Of a stretch of DNA of 64,000 nucleotides, positions 40,750 to 50,894 are shown piece by piece. Where the stretch lies: the NCBI GenBank assembly GCA_963700925.1, contig OY969553.1:3100001-3164000 (forward strand). Direction: 5' to 3'. The notes below the pieces were generated by a model. The model saw nothing but the letters and a program-made list of their open reading frames with translations. It was not told the DNA's origin and ran no database searches. A program made the position numbers and the translations under genes. Source of the DNA: CAWJMD01 sp963700925. GTDB taxonomy: Bacteria > Actinomycetota > Actinomycetes > Actinomycetales > CAWJMD01. Positions within the stretch are counted from its first letter, which is position 1, and each line of letters opens with the position of its first letter.

Positions 40750-42102
40750 ATGTCCCGTCCGCAGTCCGAGGCCGAGTACCTGGCCAGGATCGTCCCGCCG
40801 TCCGTGGCCGCCACAGCACTCGGGCGGCGGACGCTGCTACGCGGCGCCCTGGTCGCCGGGGGCGCCGTCGGCCTCGGCGCCAGCCTCGCTGCGTGCGGCG
40901 GTGACGACGGCGGCGGCGGTGAAGGCGGCGGAGGCGGAGAGGGGGGTGGCACCGTCACCTTCGGCTCGAACGAGAATGCAACGGCGTTTGCCGAGCAGCG
41001 TGACGCGATGGCCGCCGACTTCACGGAGACCTCGGGGACCGAGGTGAAGATCAACGCGGTCGACCACAACACCTTCCAGGAGAACATCAACACGTACCTG
41101 CAGGGCAACGCCGACGACGTGTTCTCGTGGTTCGCCGGGTTCCGGCTGCGTTTCTTCGCCGAGACGGGCCTGGTCGGCGACGTCAGCGACATCTGGCCGC
41201 TGGAGGGCATCCCCGACTCGTTCAAGGAGGCGTCGACCGGCAACGACGGCAAGCAGTACTTCTCGCCACAGTCGTACTACCCCTGGGCGGTGTTCCACCG
41301 GAAGTCGACGTTCGAGGAGAAGGGCTACACCCAGCCGACGACGCTCGACGAGATGATCGCGCTCTGCAAGCAGATGCAGGCCGACGGCCTGATTCCTCTC
41401 GCCTTCGGCGACAAGGACGGCTGGCCGGCGATGGGCACGTTCGACATGCTCAACATGCGCATCAACGGCTTCGACTACCACATCTCGCTGATGGCCGGCG
41501 ACGAGGACTGGGCGAGCAGCGAGGTCAAGGCCGTCTTCGATCAATGGCGTGAACTGTTGCCCTACCACCAGCCCGACGCGCTCGGCCGCACGTGGCAGGA
41601 GGCGGCGCAGACTCTCCAGCAGAACAAGGCAGGGCTCTACATCCTGGGCACGTTCCTGAACGCAGAGTTCCCGGACGACGAGGACGACCTCGACTTCTTC
41701 ACCTTCCCGGAGATTGACTCGAACATCGGCTCGGGCGCGATCGACGCCCCCATCGACGGGTTCTGCATGTCGGCCGACCCCGACAACGAGGAGGGCGCCA
41801 AGGCGTTCCTCGCGTACCTGGCGTCCCCGGAGGCGGCTGCCGCTGCCGCGACCACGGGGCTGCCGTTCATCGCGGCGAACACCGACGCCGACACCAGCGC
41901 GTACTCCGAGCTGCAGAAGAAGTCGGTCGAGCTCGTCGGTCAGGCGGAGAACATCGCTCAGTTCCTCGACCGCGACACCCGGCCCGACTTCGCGTCGACG
42001 GTGCTCATCCCGGCGTTCCAGGAGTTCATCCAGAACCCGGACGACGTGGACGGGCTGACGAAGAGCATCCAGGAGCAGAAGCTGTCGATCTTCACGGACT
42101 GA
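40750..42102 (+). CDS. Sugar ABC transporter substrate-binding lipoprotein (CUT1)
   Basis: 450 residues. GRRTLLRGALVAGGAVGLGA then the lipobox LAAC: the twin Arg suggests Tat export followed by lipid anchoring. A Gly/Asp/Glu-rich spacer follows the Cys. The binding domain starts at VTFGSNENATAFAEQRDAMAADF and includes DVFSWFAGFRLRFFAETG, KQYFSPQSYYPWAVFHRKSTFEEKG and GAIDAPIDGFCMSADP. Operon with two permeases and alpha-galactosidase indicates alpha-galactosides (melibiose, raffinose type) as ligand. ATG 40750 follows AGGAGG. Confidence 0.9.
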   Translation: MSRPQSEAEYLARIVPPSVAATALGRRTLLRGALVAGGAVGLGASLAACGGDDGGGGEGGGGGEGGGTVTFGSNENATAFAEQRDAMAADFTETSGTEVKINAVDHNTFQENINTYLQGNADDVFSWFAGFRLRFFAETGLVGDVSDIWPLEGIPDSFKEASTGNDGKQYFSPQSYYPWAVFHRKSTFEEKGYTQPTTLDEMIALCKQMQADGLIPLAFGDKDGWPAMGTFDMLNMRINGFDYHISLMAGDEDWASSEVKAVFDQWRELLPYHQPDALGRTWQEAAQTLQQNKAGLYILGTFLNAEFPDDEDDLDFFTFPEIDSNIGSGAIDAPIDGFCMSADPDNEEGAKAFLAYLASPEAAAAAATTGLPFIAANTDADTSAYSELQKKSVELVGQAENIAQFLDRDTRPDFASTVLIPAFQEFIQNPDDVDGLTKSIQEQKLSIFTD

Positions 42103-42134
42103 CAGCCGGTCGAGGCGAGAGTGGGTAGTGGCCA

Positions 42135-43085
42135 ATGGCCGTGGAGACACCCGTCGGTGCCGCGGGGACGGCGAAGCCTGAGGGCGCAGGGAGGACGAAG
42201 AGCCGCGCGCGCCCCCTGAGCCGCCTGAGGGGTGCCGACCGCTTGGTGGTCGCCGCGATGGTCGTCATCCCGACGATCTTCGTCCTCGCCCTGGTGTGGT
42301 TCCCCGCCATCGCTTCGATCGTGCTGTCCTTCACCAACTGGAACGGAATCGGGGACCTCGCCGACATCGAGTTCATCGGCGCGAAGAACTACACCGACGT
42401 CACGAGCATCTATCCACCCTTCTGGCCCGCGGTGCGGCACAACGTCGTCTGGTTGCTGTTCCTGTTCGTCGGCCCCACGATCCTTGGCATCTTCTTCGCC
42501 GTGCTGCTCGACAAGGAGATGCGGGGCAGCCGGTTCTACCAGACCGCGCTCTACATCCCCGTGGTGCTGTCTCTGGCTCTCATCGGCTTCATCTGGCAGC
42601 TGATCTACTCGCCCGACCAGGGCTTGCTGAACCAGGTGTTCAACGCCGACATCGACTGGTACGGAGACCCTTCGGTCAACCTCTACGCCGTGCTCTTCGC
42701 CAATGGCTGGAAGCACACCGGATACATCATGCTGCTGTACCTGGCGGGCCTGAAGGGAGTCGACCCGTCGCTGCGCGAGGCCGCGGCGGTGGACGGGTCG
42801 GGCGAGGTGTCGACCTTCTTCAGGATCATCCTGCCGGTGATGCGCCCGATCAACCTGATCGTGATCGTCGTCGTCGTGATCGAGTCGCTTCGGGCCTTCG
42901 ACCTGGTATGGGTGATCAACAAGGGCCGCAACGGTCTCGAGCTGATCGCGGCCCTGGTGACGCAGAACGTCATCGGGGAGGCGAGCCGCATCGGCTTCGC
43001 ATCGGCGATGTCGACGGTCATGCTGCTGATCTCATCGGTGTTCATCACGGTCTACCTGCGCGTCGTCATGAAGGAGGAGCGGTGA
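42135..43085 (+). CDS. CUT1 ABC transporter permease (MalF type)
   Basis: 316 residues, about six membrane helices after a basic cytosolic tail. Helix 1 is VVAAMVVIPTIFVLALVWFPAIASI; the ATPase-contact EAA loop is SLREAAAVDGSGEVSTFFRIILPVMRP near residue 215. Pairs with the MalG-type protein encoded next, which it overlaps by GTGA. There is no ATPase gene in the operon. Confidence 0.92.
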   Translation: MAVETPVGAAGTAKPEGAGRTKSRARPLSRLRGADRLVVAAMVVIPTIFVLALVWFPAIASIVLSFTNWNGIGDLADIEFIGAKNYTDVTSIYPPFWPAVRHNVVWLLFLFVGPTILGIFFAVLLDKEMRGSRFYQTALYIPVVLSLALIGFIWQLIYSPDQGLLNQVFNADIDWYGDPSVNLYAVLFANGWKHTGYIMLLYLAGLKGVDPSLREAAAVDGSGEVSTFFRIILPVMRPINLIVIVVVVIESLRAFDLVWVINKGRNGLELIAALVTQNVIGEASRIGFASAMSTVMLLISSVFITVYLRVVMKEER

Positions 43086-44002
43086 GCGCCCTCGCCACGC
43101 CCGTGGACACGGAGCAGGACCCGGCGCACGGGTTTCACGGTGTGGCGGGGCGGCGCAGCCGGGCGCGCGTCCTGCTCCACGCCTTCCTCATCGTCGTCGC
43201 CCTGGGGTGGCTGTTCCCGATCGGCTGGGCGATCTTCAACTCGTTCCGTGACTACGACTACACGGCCGCGAACGGCTACGTCAGCTTCGGCGGCTGGACG
43301 TTCGACAACTACGTCGAGGCCTGGGAGCGCGGCAACTTCGGCCAGGGCTTCCTCAACTCCCTGATCATCACGCTGCCCGCCGTCATCCTCACGCTGTTCC
43401 TCGCCTCGTGCACCGCGTTCGTGCTGGCACGGTTCAGCTACCGGTTCAACCTGACCTTGCTGGGCGTGTTCCTGGCGGCGAACCTCCTTCCGCCGCAGGC
43501 ACTGCTCGTGCCGGTGTTCCAGATGTACAAGCGGATTCCGATACCGGAGTCGGTGTTCGCGAACGACTCGATGCTGAACAGCCATCTAGGGCTGATCCTG
43601 ATCAACACGGCCTTCCAGCTGGGGTTCTGCACCTTCGTGCTGAGCAACTACATGAAGACCCTTCCGTACGAGATCTACGAGTCGGCCCAGCTCGACGGCG
43701 CGAGCGTCGCCCGGCAGTTCTGGCAGCTGACCCTGCCGCTGGTGCGGCCGGCGCTCGCAGCGCTCGCCGTGCTGCAGACCACCTGGATCTACAACGAGTT
43801 CTTCTGGGCGACCGTGCTGATCCAGGACTTCAGCAAGCTGCCCATCACCAGCTCGCTGAACAACCTGCGCGGCCAGTTCTTCACCGACTACAACCTGGTG
43901 GCCGCCGGCTCGGTGCTCGCCGCGCTGCCGGTGCTGCTGGTGTTCTTCGTCCTGCAGCGGCATTTCGTCGCCGGCCTGTCGCTCGGCTCGACGAAAGGAT
44001 GA
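43082..44002 (+). CDS. CUT1 ABC transporter permease (MalG type)
   Basis: 306 residues, six helices. Opens with ARVLLHAFLIVVALGWLFPIGWAIFNSF; EAA loop EIYESAQLDGASVARQFWQLTLPLVRP near residue 200; ends FFVLQRHFVAGLSLGSTKG, a typical MalG C-terminus. GTG start overlaps the MalF-type stop; its own stop overlaps the alpha-galactosidase ATG (ATGA). Confidence 0.92.
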   Translation: MSALATPVDTEQDPAHGFHGVAGRRSRARVLLHAFLIVVALGWLFPIGWAIFNSFRDYDYTAANGYVSFGGWTFDNYVEAWERGNFGQGFLNSLIITLPAVILTLFLASCTAFVLARFSYRFNLTLLGVFLAANLLPPQALLVPVFQMYKRIPIPESVFANDSMLNSHLGLILINTAFQLGFCTFVLSNYMKTLPYEIYESAQLDGASVARQFWQLTLPLVRPALAALAVLQTTWIYNEFFWATVLIQDFSKLPITSSLNNLRGQFFTDYNLVAAGSVLAALPVLLVFFVLQRHFVAGLSLGSTKG

Positions 44003-46179
44003 CCGCGCCGAACGTGGTCGTCCTGCGGGCCGGCTCGACCTCCGTCGTCCTCGACGTGTCGGGGCCGCTGCTGCCGCGCGTCCTGCACTGGGGCGCCGAC
44101 GTGGGCGAGGTCGACGGCGCCGCCGCCGAGGCTCTGCTGCAGGCCACTGGCGACCCCGTCCCACGCAGTGCGCTCGACGAGCCGTGGCCGCTGACCCTGC
44201 TGCCCGCCGAGGACGACGGGTGGCACGGCACACCGGGTCTCGAGGTGCACACGGCAGGTGGCCTGTCGGCGGTGCGCCTGCGGCTCACCGGTCCGGTCAA
44301 GGTCTCCGAGAGGTCGGTTCGTACCGTTGCCCGCGACGACCGCGCGGGCGTCGAGGTCGTCGTCGAGGTCGAGCTGGACGAGCACGGGGTGCTGCGCGTC
44401 CGGCGCCAGGTGACGGCGATCGGCGACGGCATGGTCGACGTCGCCGCCCTCCGTGCGCTGGCGCCGTTGCCGACGAGGGCGACCGAGGTGCTCGACCTGA
44501 CGGGGCGCTGGTGTCGCGAGCGGTCTCCCCAGCGCTCCCCACTGGTGCACGGCACTCACCGGCGGGCGTCGAGACGCGGTCGTACCGGCCATGACTCGCC
44601 ACTTCTGCTGTGTGCGGGCACACCAGGCTTCAGGTTCCGGACGGGGGAGGTGTGGGCCGTGCACGTCGCGTGGAGCGGTGACCACGAGCACCTCGTCGAG
44701 GCGCTGCCCGAGGGTGCCGGCGGGCACGCGGCCGTACTCGGCGGTGGCGAGCTCCTGAGGCCCGGCGAGGTGCGCCTGGCGCCGGGGGAGACCTACGCGG
44801 CCCCAGAGGTCGTGCTGGTGTGGTCGGGCGACGGCTTGGACGGCATCTCGCGGCGCCTGCACCGCTCGATGCGAGCCCGAGCCGGGCACCCCTCGTCCGC
44901 CCGCCCGCTGGTCCTGAACACCTGGGAGGCGGTGTACTTCGGCACCGACACCGAGCAGCTGATGCGGCTCGCCGACTCGGCAGCCGAGATCGGGGTCGAG
45001 CGGTTCGTCGTCGACGACGGCTGGTTCGGTTCCCGCCGGAACGACCTTCAGGGCCTCGGTGACTGGGTGGTCGCACGCGACGTGTGGCCCGACGGTCTCG
45101 GGCCGCTGGTCGAGCGGGTGCACGGGCACGGGATGGAGTTCGGGCTGTGGTTCGAGCCCGAGATGGTCAACGTCGACTCCGACCTGGTGAGGGCTCGCCC
45201 CGAGTGGGTGCTGGGACCGGCGCAGGCCGAGGGTGGCGACAGGCCCAGGTCGTGGCGGCACCAGCAGGCGCTCGACCTCAGCCACCCCGAGGCCGCGGCG
45301 CACCTGCTCGAGAGACTCGACAAGCTCGTCACCGAGTACGCCATCGACTTCATCAAGTGGGACCACAACCGCGACCTGCACACCGCTGTGACGTCGGCGG
45401 CCGGCGGGCCGCCCGACAGGCCGTCGGTGCACACGCAGACCCTCGCCCTCTACGCGCTGCTCGACGAGCTGCGCGCACGGCACCCCGAGCTCGAGATCGA
45501 GTCGTGCTCGAGCGGCGGCGCCCGGGTCGACCTGGGCATCCTGGAGCGGACCGACCGGGTCTGGACGAGTGACTGCAACGACGCCGTGGAGCGACAGGCG
45601 ATCCAGAGGTGGACCGGACTCCTGCTCCCGCCCGAGCTGCTCGGTACGCACGTCGGCCCTCCGGTGGCGCACACCACGCACCGAGCACTTGATCTCTCGA
45701 TGCGTTGCGCGACAGCGCTGTTCGGTCACGCCGGGCTCGAGTGGGACATCACGACGTGCAGTCGTGACGAGCTCGCGACGCTGCGGGCGTGGGCCGGCCT
45801 GTACCGCGAGCTGCGGGGGCTCCTGCACTCCGGTGACGTCGTACGTGCCGACCTGCCCGAGGACGACCTGCTGCTGCACGGAGTCGTCTCGCAGGCAGGT
45901 GACGAGGCGGTCTTTGCGTTGACTCGGCTCGGCAGTGGCGCGAGCGCCATACCGGGTCGGGTGCCCCTGCCGGGACTGTCGCCGGACCGCTCGTACGGCG
46001 TTCGCGTGCGGGCCGAGGCCGGTCCCGCGGCCGTGGTGCAGGCCGCCCCGCCGGCGTGGTGGAACGACGCGGCCGGCGGCGGCGTCGTGGTGCCGGGTGC
46101 GCTGCTCGGCGAGGTGGGTCTGTCGATGCCGGTGCTTGCCCCCGCGCAGGCACTCGTGCTGCACCTCACCCCGGCGTGA
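43999..46179 (+). CDS. Alpha-galactosidase, GH36
   Basis: 726 residues. Removes terminal alpha-1,6 galactose from imported oligosaccharides. N-terminal beta-sandwich, then a TIM barrel with LVLNTWEAVYFGTD, FVVDDGWFGSRRND, GLWFEPEMVN, nucleophile Asp455 in FIKWDHNRD, CSSGGARVDLG and acid/base Asp525 in WTSDCNDAVER. No signal peptide. Last gene of the second ABC operon, coupled to the MalG-type gene, so uptake and hydrolysis are made together. Confidence 0.94.
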   Translation: MTAPNVVVLRAGSTSVVLDVSGPLLPRVLHWGADVGEVDGAAAEALLQATGDPVPRSALDEPWPLTLLPAEDDGWHGTPGLEVHTAGGLSAVRLRLTGPVKVSERSVRTVARDDRAGVEVVVEVELDEHGVLRVRRQVTAIGDGMVDVAALRALAPLPTRATEVLDLTGRWCRERSPQRSPLVHGTHRRASRRGRTGHDSPLLLCAGTPGFRFRTGEVWAVHVAWSGDHEHLVEALPEGAGGHAAVLGGGELLRPGEVRLAPGETYAAPEVVLVWSGDGLDGISRRLHRSMRARAGHPSSARPLVLNTWEAVYFGTDTEQLMRLADSAAEIGVERFVVDDGWFGSRRNDLQGLGDWVVARDVWPDGLGPLVERVHGHGMEFGLWFEPEMVNVDSDLVRARPEWVLGPAQAEGGDRPRSWRHQQALDLSHPEAAAHLLERLDKLVTEYAIDFIKWDHNRDLHTAVTSAAGGPPDRPSVHTQTLALYALLDELRARHPELEIESCSSGGARVDLGILERTDRVWTSDCNDAVERQAIQRWTGLLLPPELLGTHVGPPVAHTTHRALDLSMRCATALFGHAGLEWDITTCSRDELATLRAWAGLYRELRGLLHSGDVVRADLPEDDLLLHGVVSQAGDEAVFALTRLGSGASAIPGRVPLPGLSPDRSYGVRVRAEAGPAAVVQAAPPAWWNDAAGGGVVVPGALLGEVGLSMPVLAPAQALVLHLTPA

Positions 46180-46233
46180 GTTGAACAAGAGGCGGAGTGG
46201 CCACGGCGTCACCGTGCCGGTCGGGCTGACACA

Positions 46234-47295
<1,062 letters not shown>

Positions 47296-47297
47296 CC

Positions 47298-47894
47298 ATG
47301 TCACCTGACCGAAGTGACGAGACCCTCAGCATGTCTGTCGTGCGTGCCGACGACCCCGTCGGCACCGTGACCATCGGTGTCGCGGTGGCGATCCCGCCAC
47401 CGTTCGCTGCGCAGCTGCAGGGGTGGCGGGCCGAGTTCGGCGACCCGTTCGCCCACGCGATTCCGCCACACGTGACCCTCCTGCCGCCGACGCCGGTGCT
47501 GGAAAGGCGCCTCGACGAGGTGTTCGAGCACCTCCACAAGGCCGCCTCGAGTCACCACCCGTTCGTGATGACACTGCGAGGCACTGGGTCCTTCCGGCCG
47601 GTGTCGCCAGTCGTCTTCGTGCAGGTCGCGTCAGGCATCTCCGAGTGCGAGCAGGTCGAGCAGCAGGTGAGATCCGGTCTGCTGAGCCGCGATCTGGCGT
47701 TCTACTACCACCCGCACGTCACCGTCGCCCACGACCTGGACGACGACGCCCTCGACCGAGCGTTCACACGGCTCTCCGACTACGAGGCGTCCTTCGCGGT
47801 GGAGGGTTTCAGCCTGTACCGGCATGGCGCCGACGGTGTGTGGCGGGTCGAGAACGTGTTCACCTTCGACGGGGGCTCTGGGGACCCGGCGTGA
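47298..47894 (+). CDS. 2'-5' RNA ligase family / 2H phosphoesterase
   Basis: 198 residues. Both HxT motifs of the 2H superfamily are present: PPHVTLLPP and HPHVTVAHD, about 80 residues apart, on a ligase-T-like fold. Such proteins act on 2',3'-cyclic phosphates or 2'-5' linkages; the substrate here is unknown. ATG 47298, two bases after the trpS stop, and a GTGA overlap with yihY downstream, so these three genes probably form one transcript. Confidence 0.85.
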   Translation: MSPDRSDETLSMSVVRADDPVGTVTIGVAVAIPPPFAAQLQGWRAEFGDPFAHAIPPHVTLLPPTPVLERRLDEVFEHLHKAASSHHPFVMTLRGTGSFRPVSPVVFVQVASGISECEQVEQQVRSGLLSRDLAFYYHPHVTVAHDLDDDALDRAFTRLSDYEASFAVEGFSLYRHGADGVWRVENVFTFDGGSGDPA

Positions 47895-48955
47895 AGCAGC
47901 TCCTCGCGCGCTGGAAGGCCAGCCGGCTGGGCCGCACGTGGGAGCTCTACGGCAAGCGGCGCGGCCCGATCCTCGCTGGAGGAGTGGCCTACGCGGCCCT
48001 GTTCTCGCTCTTCGGTGCCCTCGTGGCGGGCTTCTCGGTCTTCGGGCTCGTGCTGGGGTCGAACGAGCGGCTGTTCGACGAGGTCGCGGCCGCGGTCGAC
48101 GCCCAGCTGCCCGGCCTGCTCGACATCGGCCCGGACGGTGGGCCGATCGACCCTGCGGCGCTCGTGGACCCGAACCTGGTCAGCATCGCCGGTGTGATCG
48201 CTTTCGCCACAGCGCTGTTCGCGGGTCTCGGGTGGCTCGATGCCCTGCGCGAGGCGCTGCGCAACGTGCTCGGTCTGCCTCCCGACGAGCACAACCTGGT
48301 GATGAAGAAGCTCACCGACGTCGGCGTGCTGGCGATGTTCGGCATCGGCATCCTGCTGGCCGCCGCGACGAGCGTGGTGGTCAACGCGGCCGCGTCCGCG
48401 CTTCTCGAGGCCGTCGGGCTGGGAGGCGGTCCGGTCGGCTCTACCCTGGTCCAGCTGCTGGCGCTGCTGGTGGTGGGGGTTGTCGACGCCGCACTGCTGC
48501 TGGGCATCTTCCGGGTCCTGGCCGGGCTCCGGCTTCCGTGGTCGCAGATGCGCGGCCCGGTGCTCGTCGGCGGCGGAGCCCAGGCGCTGCTGGTGAGCCT
48601 GAGCGGCGTCCTCGTCGGCAATGCCGGCGGGGGAAACCCGCTGCTGGCGACCGGTGCGGTGCTGGTCGGCGTCCTCGTGCTGCTCAACCTGATCTCGCGC
48701 ATCCAGCTGCTGGTCGCCGCCTGGCTGGCGACCGCGCCCGCTCTCGAAGCCGCAGACACCCGCACGAGGGTGCAGATCGACCTGGAGAAGCACGCCATCG
48801 CGGCGTCGCCGCGCGTTCAGCCGAACTACTCGACCCGTGCCGCTGATCGGACGACGATCGCCGCAGGCGTCGTGCTCGGCGCGCTGGCCGTCACGAGCCT
48901 CCGCGTGGTGGGCCAGGGGGTCTCGACCCTCGTTCGGAGCGTGCGCGGCCGCTGA
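47891..48955 (+). CDS. YihY/BrkB family membrane protein
   Basis: 354 residues with about six hydrophobic helices. Family pattern: GPILAGGVAYAALFSLFGALVAGFSVFGL, GLGWLDALREALRNVLGLP, and RIQLLVAAWLATAPALEA. Once thought to be RNase BN, the family has no proven activity. GTG 47891 overlaps the previous stop. Its last 65 bases overlap the convergent carboxypeptidase gene, which is unusually long for a convergent overlap. Confidence 0.85.
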   Translation: MKQLLARWKASRLGRTWELYGKRRGPILAGGVAYAALFSLFGALVAGFSVFGLVLGSNERLFDEVAAAVDAQLPGLLDIGPDGGPIDPAALVDPNLVSIAGVIAFATALFAGLGWLDALREALRNVLGLPPDEHNLVMKKLTDVGVLAMFGIGILLAAATSVVVNAAASALLEAVGLGGGPVGSTLVQLLALLVVGVVDAALLLGIFRVLAGLRLPWSQMRGPVLVGGGAQALLVSLSGVLVGNAGGGNPLLATGAVLVGVLVLLNLISRIQLLVAAWLATAPALEAADTRTRVQIDLEKHAIAASPRVQPNYSTRAADRTTIAAGVVLGALAVTSLRVVGQGVSTLVRSVRGR

Positions 48956-50108
48956 CGGCACGACGCAGCACGAACAGGACGACCACTGCCGCCACGCCGA
49001 GCCCGGCTGCGACGAGGAGCCCGAGCGAGATGCCTTGGGGGCCAGCCATCACCGATGGGTCGTCGCCCGAGACGCTCCCGTCGCCTGGCTCGACCCTCCG
49101 GGCGCCGTCGCCGACCGACGAGGACGCGTCCGGGGCAGGCGCGGCAGCCTCCGAGGAGGCGACCGACTCGTCGAGGGTCGTGATGCCCTCCGCATCGGCG
49201 GGCGCCGCGAAGGCCCAGTCGAGCAGCGCCCGGCTCTGCTCCCACACCGAGCCCTCGGTGCGCATCAGCACCACGAGATAGCCCCGTCCGTCGCGCTCGG
49301 CGGCCACCACCAGCGAGCCGCGTGCCTGCTCGGTGTACCCGTTCTTCACACCGACGATGCCGTCGTAGTCGCCCAGGAGACGGTTGTGGTTGCCGATCTG
49401 GAACCGTGCGCGCTGCGACCCGAGCCGGATTCCGGCGCCGGGGAAGTCGTACTTCTCGGTCACGACCACGGGCGCCAGCCGGTCGTCGTCGAGCAGCGCG
49501 CGCCCGATCAGCGCCAGGTCACGTGCACTCGTGACCTGGCCGGTGGCGTCGAGGCCGCTCGCATTGGCGACGACTGTGTCCGTTGCGCCGAGATCGTCTG
49601 CGGTGCGCTGCATCTCGGCGACTGCGCTGCCGGTGCCGCCGGCCAGCTCGGTCATCGCCTGTGCCGTGTCGTTGCCGCTCGACATCAGCAGCCCGTGCAC
49701 CAAGTCGCGTCCGCTGTAGGTCGAGTCGGGGACGATGCCGACCTTGGTGCCGTCGATCGCCGCCGCGTCGAACGTGCCGGTGTAGACCGTCTCGTCGGGC
49801 ACGCTCGGCGCGAGAGCCAGTGCGGTCAGCATCTTGATCGTCGACGCAGGGGCGAGTCCGGTGCGCGCGTTCTGCGCGGCGAGAACCTCGCCTGAGTACA
49901 GGTTGGCCACCAGCCAGGCGCCCGCCGTCGGCGCGGAAGGTGGGGGCAGCCCGTCCGCGACGAGCGCTCCGGGCGCCTGGAGTGGGTCGTCCGCGAGCAC
50001 TACGCGGGAAGCCTGGGAGGCCTGCGCCCCCGGCGCAACCACGGCGATGACGAGCCCCAGCGTGGCGGCCGTGCGGCCCCACCGACGAACTGCTGTGTGG
50101 CGCAGCAC
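48891..50108 (-). CDS. D-alanyl-D-alanine carboxypeptidase (S11, DacB type)
   Basis: 405 residues. Signal peptide (TAATLGLVIAVVAPGAQA), penicillin-binding domain with SxxK in PASTIKML, SxN in MSSGNDTAQA and, where KTG is usual, KNG in GVKNGYTEQARGS. A C-terminal transmembrane anchor (GLLVAAGLGVAAVVVLFVL) and basic tail follow a Ser/Glu-rich linker. Trims the D-Ala end of peptidoglycan peptides outside the membrane. GTG 50108, three bases after sdhB. The 3' end overlaps yihY by 65 bp. Confidence 0.9.
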   Translation of the reverse strand: MLRHTAVRRWGRTAATLGLVIAVVAPGAQASQASRVVLADDPLQAPGALVADGLPPPSAPTAGAWLVANLYSGEVLAAQNARTGLAPASTIKMLTALALAPSVPDETVYTGTFDAAAIDGTKVGIVPDSTYSGRDLVHGLLMSSGNDTAQAMTELAGGTGSAVAEMQRTADDLGATDTVVANASGLDATGQVTSARDLALIGRALLDDDRLAPVVVTEKYDFPGAGIRLGSQRARFQIGNHNRLLGDYDGIVGVKNGYTEQARGSLVVAAERDGRGYLVVLMRTEGSVWEQSRALLDWAFAAPADAEGITTLDESVASSEAAAPAPDASSSVGDGARRVEPGDGSVSGDDPSVMAGPQGISLGLLVAAGLGVAAVVVLFVLRRAVSGRARSERGSRPPGPPRGGS

Positions 50109-50111
50109 AGC

Positions 50112-50894
50112 TCAGATCTTGCGGGTGAGGAGCGCCTGCTTGACCTCACGGATCGCCTTGGTCACCTCGATGCCGCGGGGACAGGCCTCGGTGCAGTTGA
50201 ACGTGGTTCGGCACCTCCAGACCCCCTCGCGGTCGTTCAGCACCTCGAGGCGGAGGTCGGCGCCCTCGTCACGGCTGTCGAAGATGAAGCGGTGGGCGTT
50301 GACGATGGCGGCCGGGCCGAAGTACTGCCCGTCCGTCCAGAAGACGGGGCACGACGACGTGCAGGCCGCGCAGAGAATGCACTTGGTCGTGTCGTCGTAG
50401 CGCTCACGGTCGGTCTGCGACTGCACGCGCTCGCGTGTGGGCTCGTGACCCGTGGTGATGAGGAAGGGCATCACCTCGCGGTACGACTGGAAGAACGGCT
50501 CCATGTCGACCACGAGGTCCTTCTCGATCGGTAGACCCTTGATCGCCTCGATGGTGATGGGTTTGGCGGGGTTGAGGTCCTTGAGCAGCGTCTTGCAGGC
50601 CAACCGGTTTCGGCCGTTGATCCGCATCGCGTCGGAGCCGCAGACCCCGTGGGCGCACGAGCGACGGAAGGTCAGCGAGCCGTCGATCTCCCACTTGATG
50701 GTGTGCAGTGCGTCGAGCACCCGGTCGGTGCCGTGCACCTGCACCTGGTAGTCCTCCCAGTGCGGGCCCTTCTCCGCGTCCGTCTCCGGGTTGTAGCGGC
50801 GGATGCGCAGGGTCACCTCGAAGGAGGGGATGGCGCCCACGGCGGCCCGGTCGCTGGTCTCCCCGGTCGAGGTGTCGGACGTCAGTGCACTCAT
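50112..50894 (-). CDS. sdhB: Succinate dehydrogenase iron-sulfur subunit
   Basis: 260 residues. [2Fe-2S] Cys set in SCAHGVCGSDAM with a later LACKTL; [4Fe-4S] site CILCAACTSSCP; [3Fe-4S] site CRTTFNCTEACPRG. Carries electrons from SdhA to the quinone in the membrane subunits (complex II). Last gene of sdhC-D-A-B. TGATG overlap with sdhA at 50894. Confidence 0.96.
   Translation of the reverse strand: MSALTSDTSTGETSDRAAVGAIPSFEVTLRIRRYNPETDAEKGPHWEDYQVQVHGTDRVLDALHTIKWEIDGSLTFRRSCAHGVCGSDAMRINGRNRLACKTLLKDLNPAKPITIEAIKGLPIEKDLVVDMEPFFQSYREVMPFLITTGHEPTRERVQSQTDRERYDDTTKCILCAACTSSCPVFWTDGQYFGPAAIVNAHRFIFDSRDEGADLRLEVLNDREGVWRCRTTFNCTEACPRGIEVTKAIREVKQALLTRKI

Noticed and set aside
49340..49360. 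Loss of the KTG motif in the carboxypeptidase
   Set aside because: KNG occurs in place of KTG; the basic Lys and Gly remain and such variants are tolerated, so it is not evidence of inactivity.
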